Positions 62,598-64,000 of a stretch of 64,000 bases of DNA are shown piece by piece (position 1 is the first letter of the stretch; every line of letters starts with the position of its first letter). The stretch is from Tabrizicola aquatica. GTDB taxonomy: Bacteria; Pseudomonadota; Alphaproteobacteria; Rhodobacterales; Rhodobacteraceae. The DNA is taken from NCBI RefSeq assembly GCF_002900975.1, contig NZ_PJON01000001.1, positions 1,054,001-1,118,000 on the forward strand. Reading direction: 5' to 3'. The notes beneath the pieces are model-generated. The model was not told the origin of the DNA. It saw only the letters and a program-made list of their open reading frames with translations, and searched no databases. The translations under genes and the position numbers were made by a program.

Positions 62598-64000
62598 ATG
62601 AGCCTTGCACAGCGCCTTCCCGACCCCACGTTGCACCCGCCCCGGCGGCTTGCGATGGGCGCTGCGCTGCTGCGCGACGGGGTCGTCGGGTCCGAGGATG
62701 TGGTGAACGCCCTGGCCCACAAGGGGCGTGAGGCTGGGCGTCTGCCCGACATGCTTCGCGCGCGTGGCCTGGTCGTGGAACGCGACCTCCTGGCGGCCGA
62801 AGCGCGGAATTGGCGCATGGGCCTGGTCGACCCCCTGGCCGACCCGCCCGATCCCCGGTTGATCGACCTGATGGGCGCCGCAGACTGCCTGCGCCTTGGC
62901 CTCGTCCCCTGGCGCCGGGCGGGCGATGTGACCGTTGTCGCAACCTCGCGCCCCGCCGAATTTCCCCGCCTCCGCGCCCGGCTGGAGGCGCGGCTTGGCC
63001 CGATTTGCCCGGCGCTCGCCTCACCCCACGCGGTCGAGGCGGCGATCCTTGCCCAGGCCGGCCCGGCCCTGGCCCGGGCCGCCGAAACCTGCGTCGCGCC
63101 GTCCGAAAGCTGCCGCTCCTGGCCGCGCCTGACCCGCTCGCCGCGCACGCTGGCGCTGCTGGCGCTTGCGGCCGCGCTGGCCTGGACCGCCCCGATGGGC
63201 TTCGCACTTGGCCTTCTCGCGCTGTTCGTCGCCAGCCTGTTCCTGCTGGTCGGGCTGAAGCTCGTGGCGATGGTCGCATCCCTGGCCCGCCCCCCTGCCC
63301 CCGCCGCGCCAGCCGATGGCGGGATCAACCCGATCATCTCGATCATCGTGGCGCTATACCGCGAAAGCGACATCGCCCCGCGCCTGGTCGCACGGCTTGC
63401 CCGTCTCGACTACCCCGAGGAGCTGTTGGACGTCCTTCTCGTGGTCGAAGAGGACGACCAGATGACGCGCGCCGCCCTTGCCGCGTCCGAAATTCCGCCC
63501 TGGATGCGCGTCATCTCCGTCCCGCGCGGTACCGTGAAAACCAAGCCGCGCGCGCTGAACCACGCCCTTGTCTATGCCCGCGGGGCCATCGTCGGGGTCT
63601 ACGACGCCGAGGATGCGCCCGACCCCGACCAGTTGACCAAGGTCGTGGCCCAGTTCCAGCGATCAGGGCCGGAAGTCGCCTGCCTGCAAGGGATGCTCGA
63701 CTACTACAACCCGACGACCAACTGGCTAAGCCGCTGTTTCACCATCGAATATGCCGGCTGGTTCCGCCTGATCCTGCCCGGCGTCGCTCGCCTTGGCCTG
63801 GTCGTGCCCCTGGGCGGGACGACGCTTTTCTTCCGCCGCTCGGTCCTGGAAGAATTGGGTGCCTGGGACGCCCACAACGTGACCGAGGATGCCGATCTTG
63901 GCCTGCGTCTGGCCCGGCACGGCTATCGCACCGATTTCGTCGAGACGGTGACCGGAGAGGAGGCAAACTGCCGCGCGCTGCCCTGGATCAAGCAGCGGTC
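62598..64000 (+). CDS. Family 2 glycosyltransferase (XagB/BcsA-like), N-terminal part (cut by window edge)
   Basis: At least 467 residues, open at the window end. An N-terminal domain of about 190 residues resembles the GSPII_E/MshEN-type module (GAALLRDGVVGSEDVVNALA). Two membrane helices follow (about 190-230). The GT-A domain starts PIISIIVALYRESD with UDP-sugar motifs VYDAEDAPDPDQ (DxD) and, further on, VTEDADLGLRLARHGY with the catalytic Asp. The QxxRW motif would be beyond the edge. It is probably a processive enzyme making an exopolysaccharide at the inner membrane. The gene begins 46 bp after carA. The start is supported by GCGGGG just upstream. Confidence 0.87.
   Translation, partial: MSLAQRLPDPTLHPPRRLAMGAALLRDGVVGSEDVVNALAHKGREAGRLPDMLRARGLVVERDLLAAEARNWRMGLVDPLADPPDPRLIDLMGAADCLRLGLVPWRRAGDVTVVATSRPAEFPRLRARLEARLGPICPALASPHAVEAAILAQAGPALARAAETCVAPSESCRSWPRLTRSPRTLALLALAAALAWTAPMGFALGLLALFVASLFLLVGLKLVAMVASLARPPAPAAPADGGINPIISIIVALYRESDIAPRLVARLARLDYPEELLDVLLVVEEDDQMTRAALAASEIPPWMRVISVPRGTVKTKPRALNHALVYARGAIVGVYDAEDAPDPDQLTKVVAQFQRSGPEVACLQGMLDYYNPTTNWLSRCFTIEYAGWFRLILPGVARLGLVVPLGGTTLFFRRSVLEELGAWDAHNVTEDADLGLRLARHGYRTDFVETVTGEEANCRALPWIKQR

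Overview
The window comes from a GC-rich alphaproteobacterium, most likely a member of the Rhodobacteraceae. The periplasmic cytochrome closely resembles Rhodobacter cytochrome c2. Next to it are an aa3-type oxidase subunit I gene (ctaD), a DUF2244 gene, lipB, carA and a polyamine-type ABC operon, and genes are often coupled by ATGA overlaps. I cannot name a species.

Layout. (1) 1-4796, minus strand: a type I secretion operon encoding a secreted RTX glycoside-hydrolase-like protein, its ABC exporter, and the start of the HlyD-type adaptor, which is cut by the window edge. (2) 4797-9690: an insertion-sequence graveyard with pieces of two IS3-type and two IS5-type elements, a few small hypothetical genes and the 3' stub of a broken gene. 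(3) 9687-18059: an AfuABC/Fbp-type importer (minus) divergent from a two-component system plus a HAD phosphatase (plus). This looks like a sensed and regulated uptake unit, possibly for phosphorylated sugars. (4) 18503-31599: a mobile island with a small serine resolvase and its palindromic site, three terminase-small-subunit-like genes, a ParB-like/DNA methyltransferase fusion, a two-gene QueC-like module, an AlpA/excisionase-like regulator, a P4/D5-type primase-helicase, DUF2924, a large serine recombinase and two HTH genes, one of them a chimera. No large terminase, portal or capsid gene is present, so it is either a decayed prophage or a phage-satellite-like element. (5) 31720-42044: a defence cluster with a WYL regulator, type I restriction-modification genes in the order R-M-S, a GIY-YIG-like protein, and a DUF3696 AAA ATPase coupled to a protein with a PLD-like motif. 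(6) 42345-64000: core chromosome, starting with tRNA-Ser(TGA) directly beside the island. It continues with a SPOR lipoprotein, a D,D-carboxypeptidase, tmk, VOC protein, holB, TatD, MBL hydrolase, AEC carrier, the polyamine ABC operon, tRNA-Leu(GAG), lipB, cytochrome c2, ctaD, an alpha/beta hydrolase, DUF2244, YqeY, carA and a truncated family 2 glycosyltransferase.

The best candidates for undescribed biology are the two-gene QueC-like module (23140-25780) and the DUF3696 ATPase/PLD-like pair (39229-42044). Next is the satellite-like combination of several TerS proteins with a primase but no capsid genes. All functional claims come from reading motifs and gene context by eye; no database search was possible.
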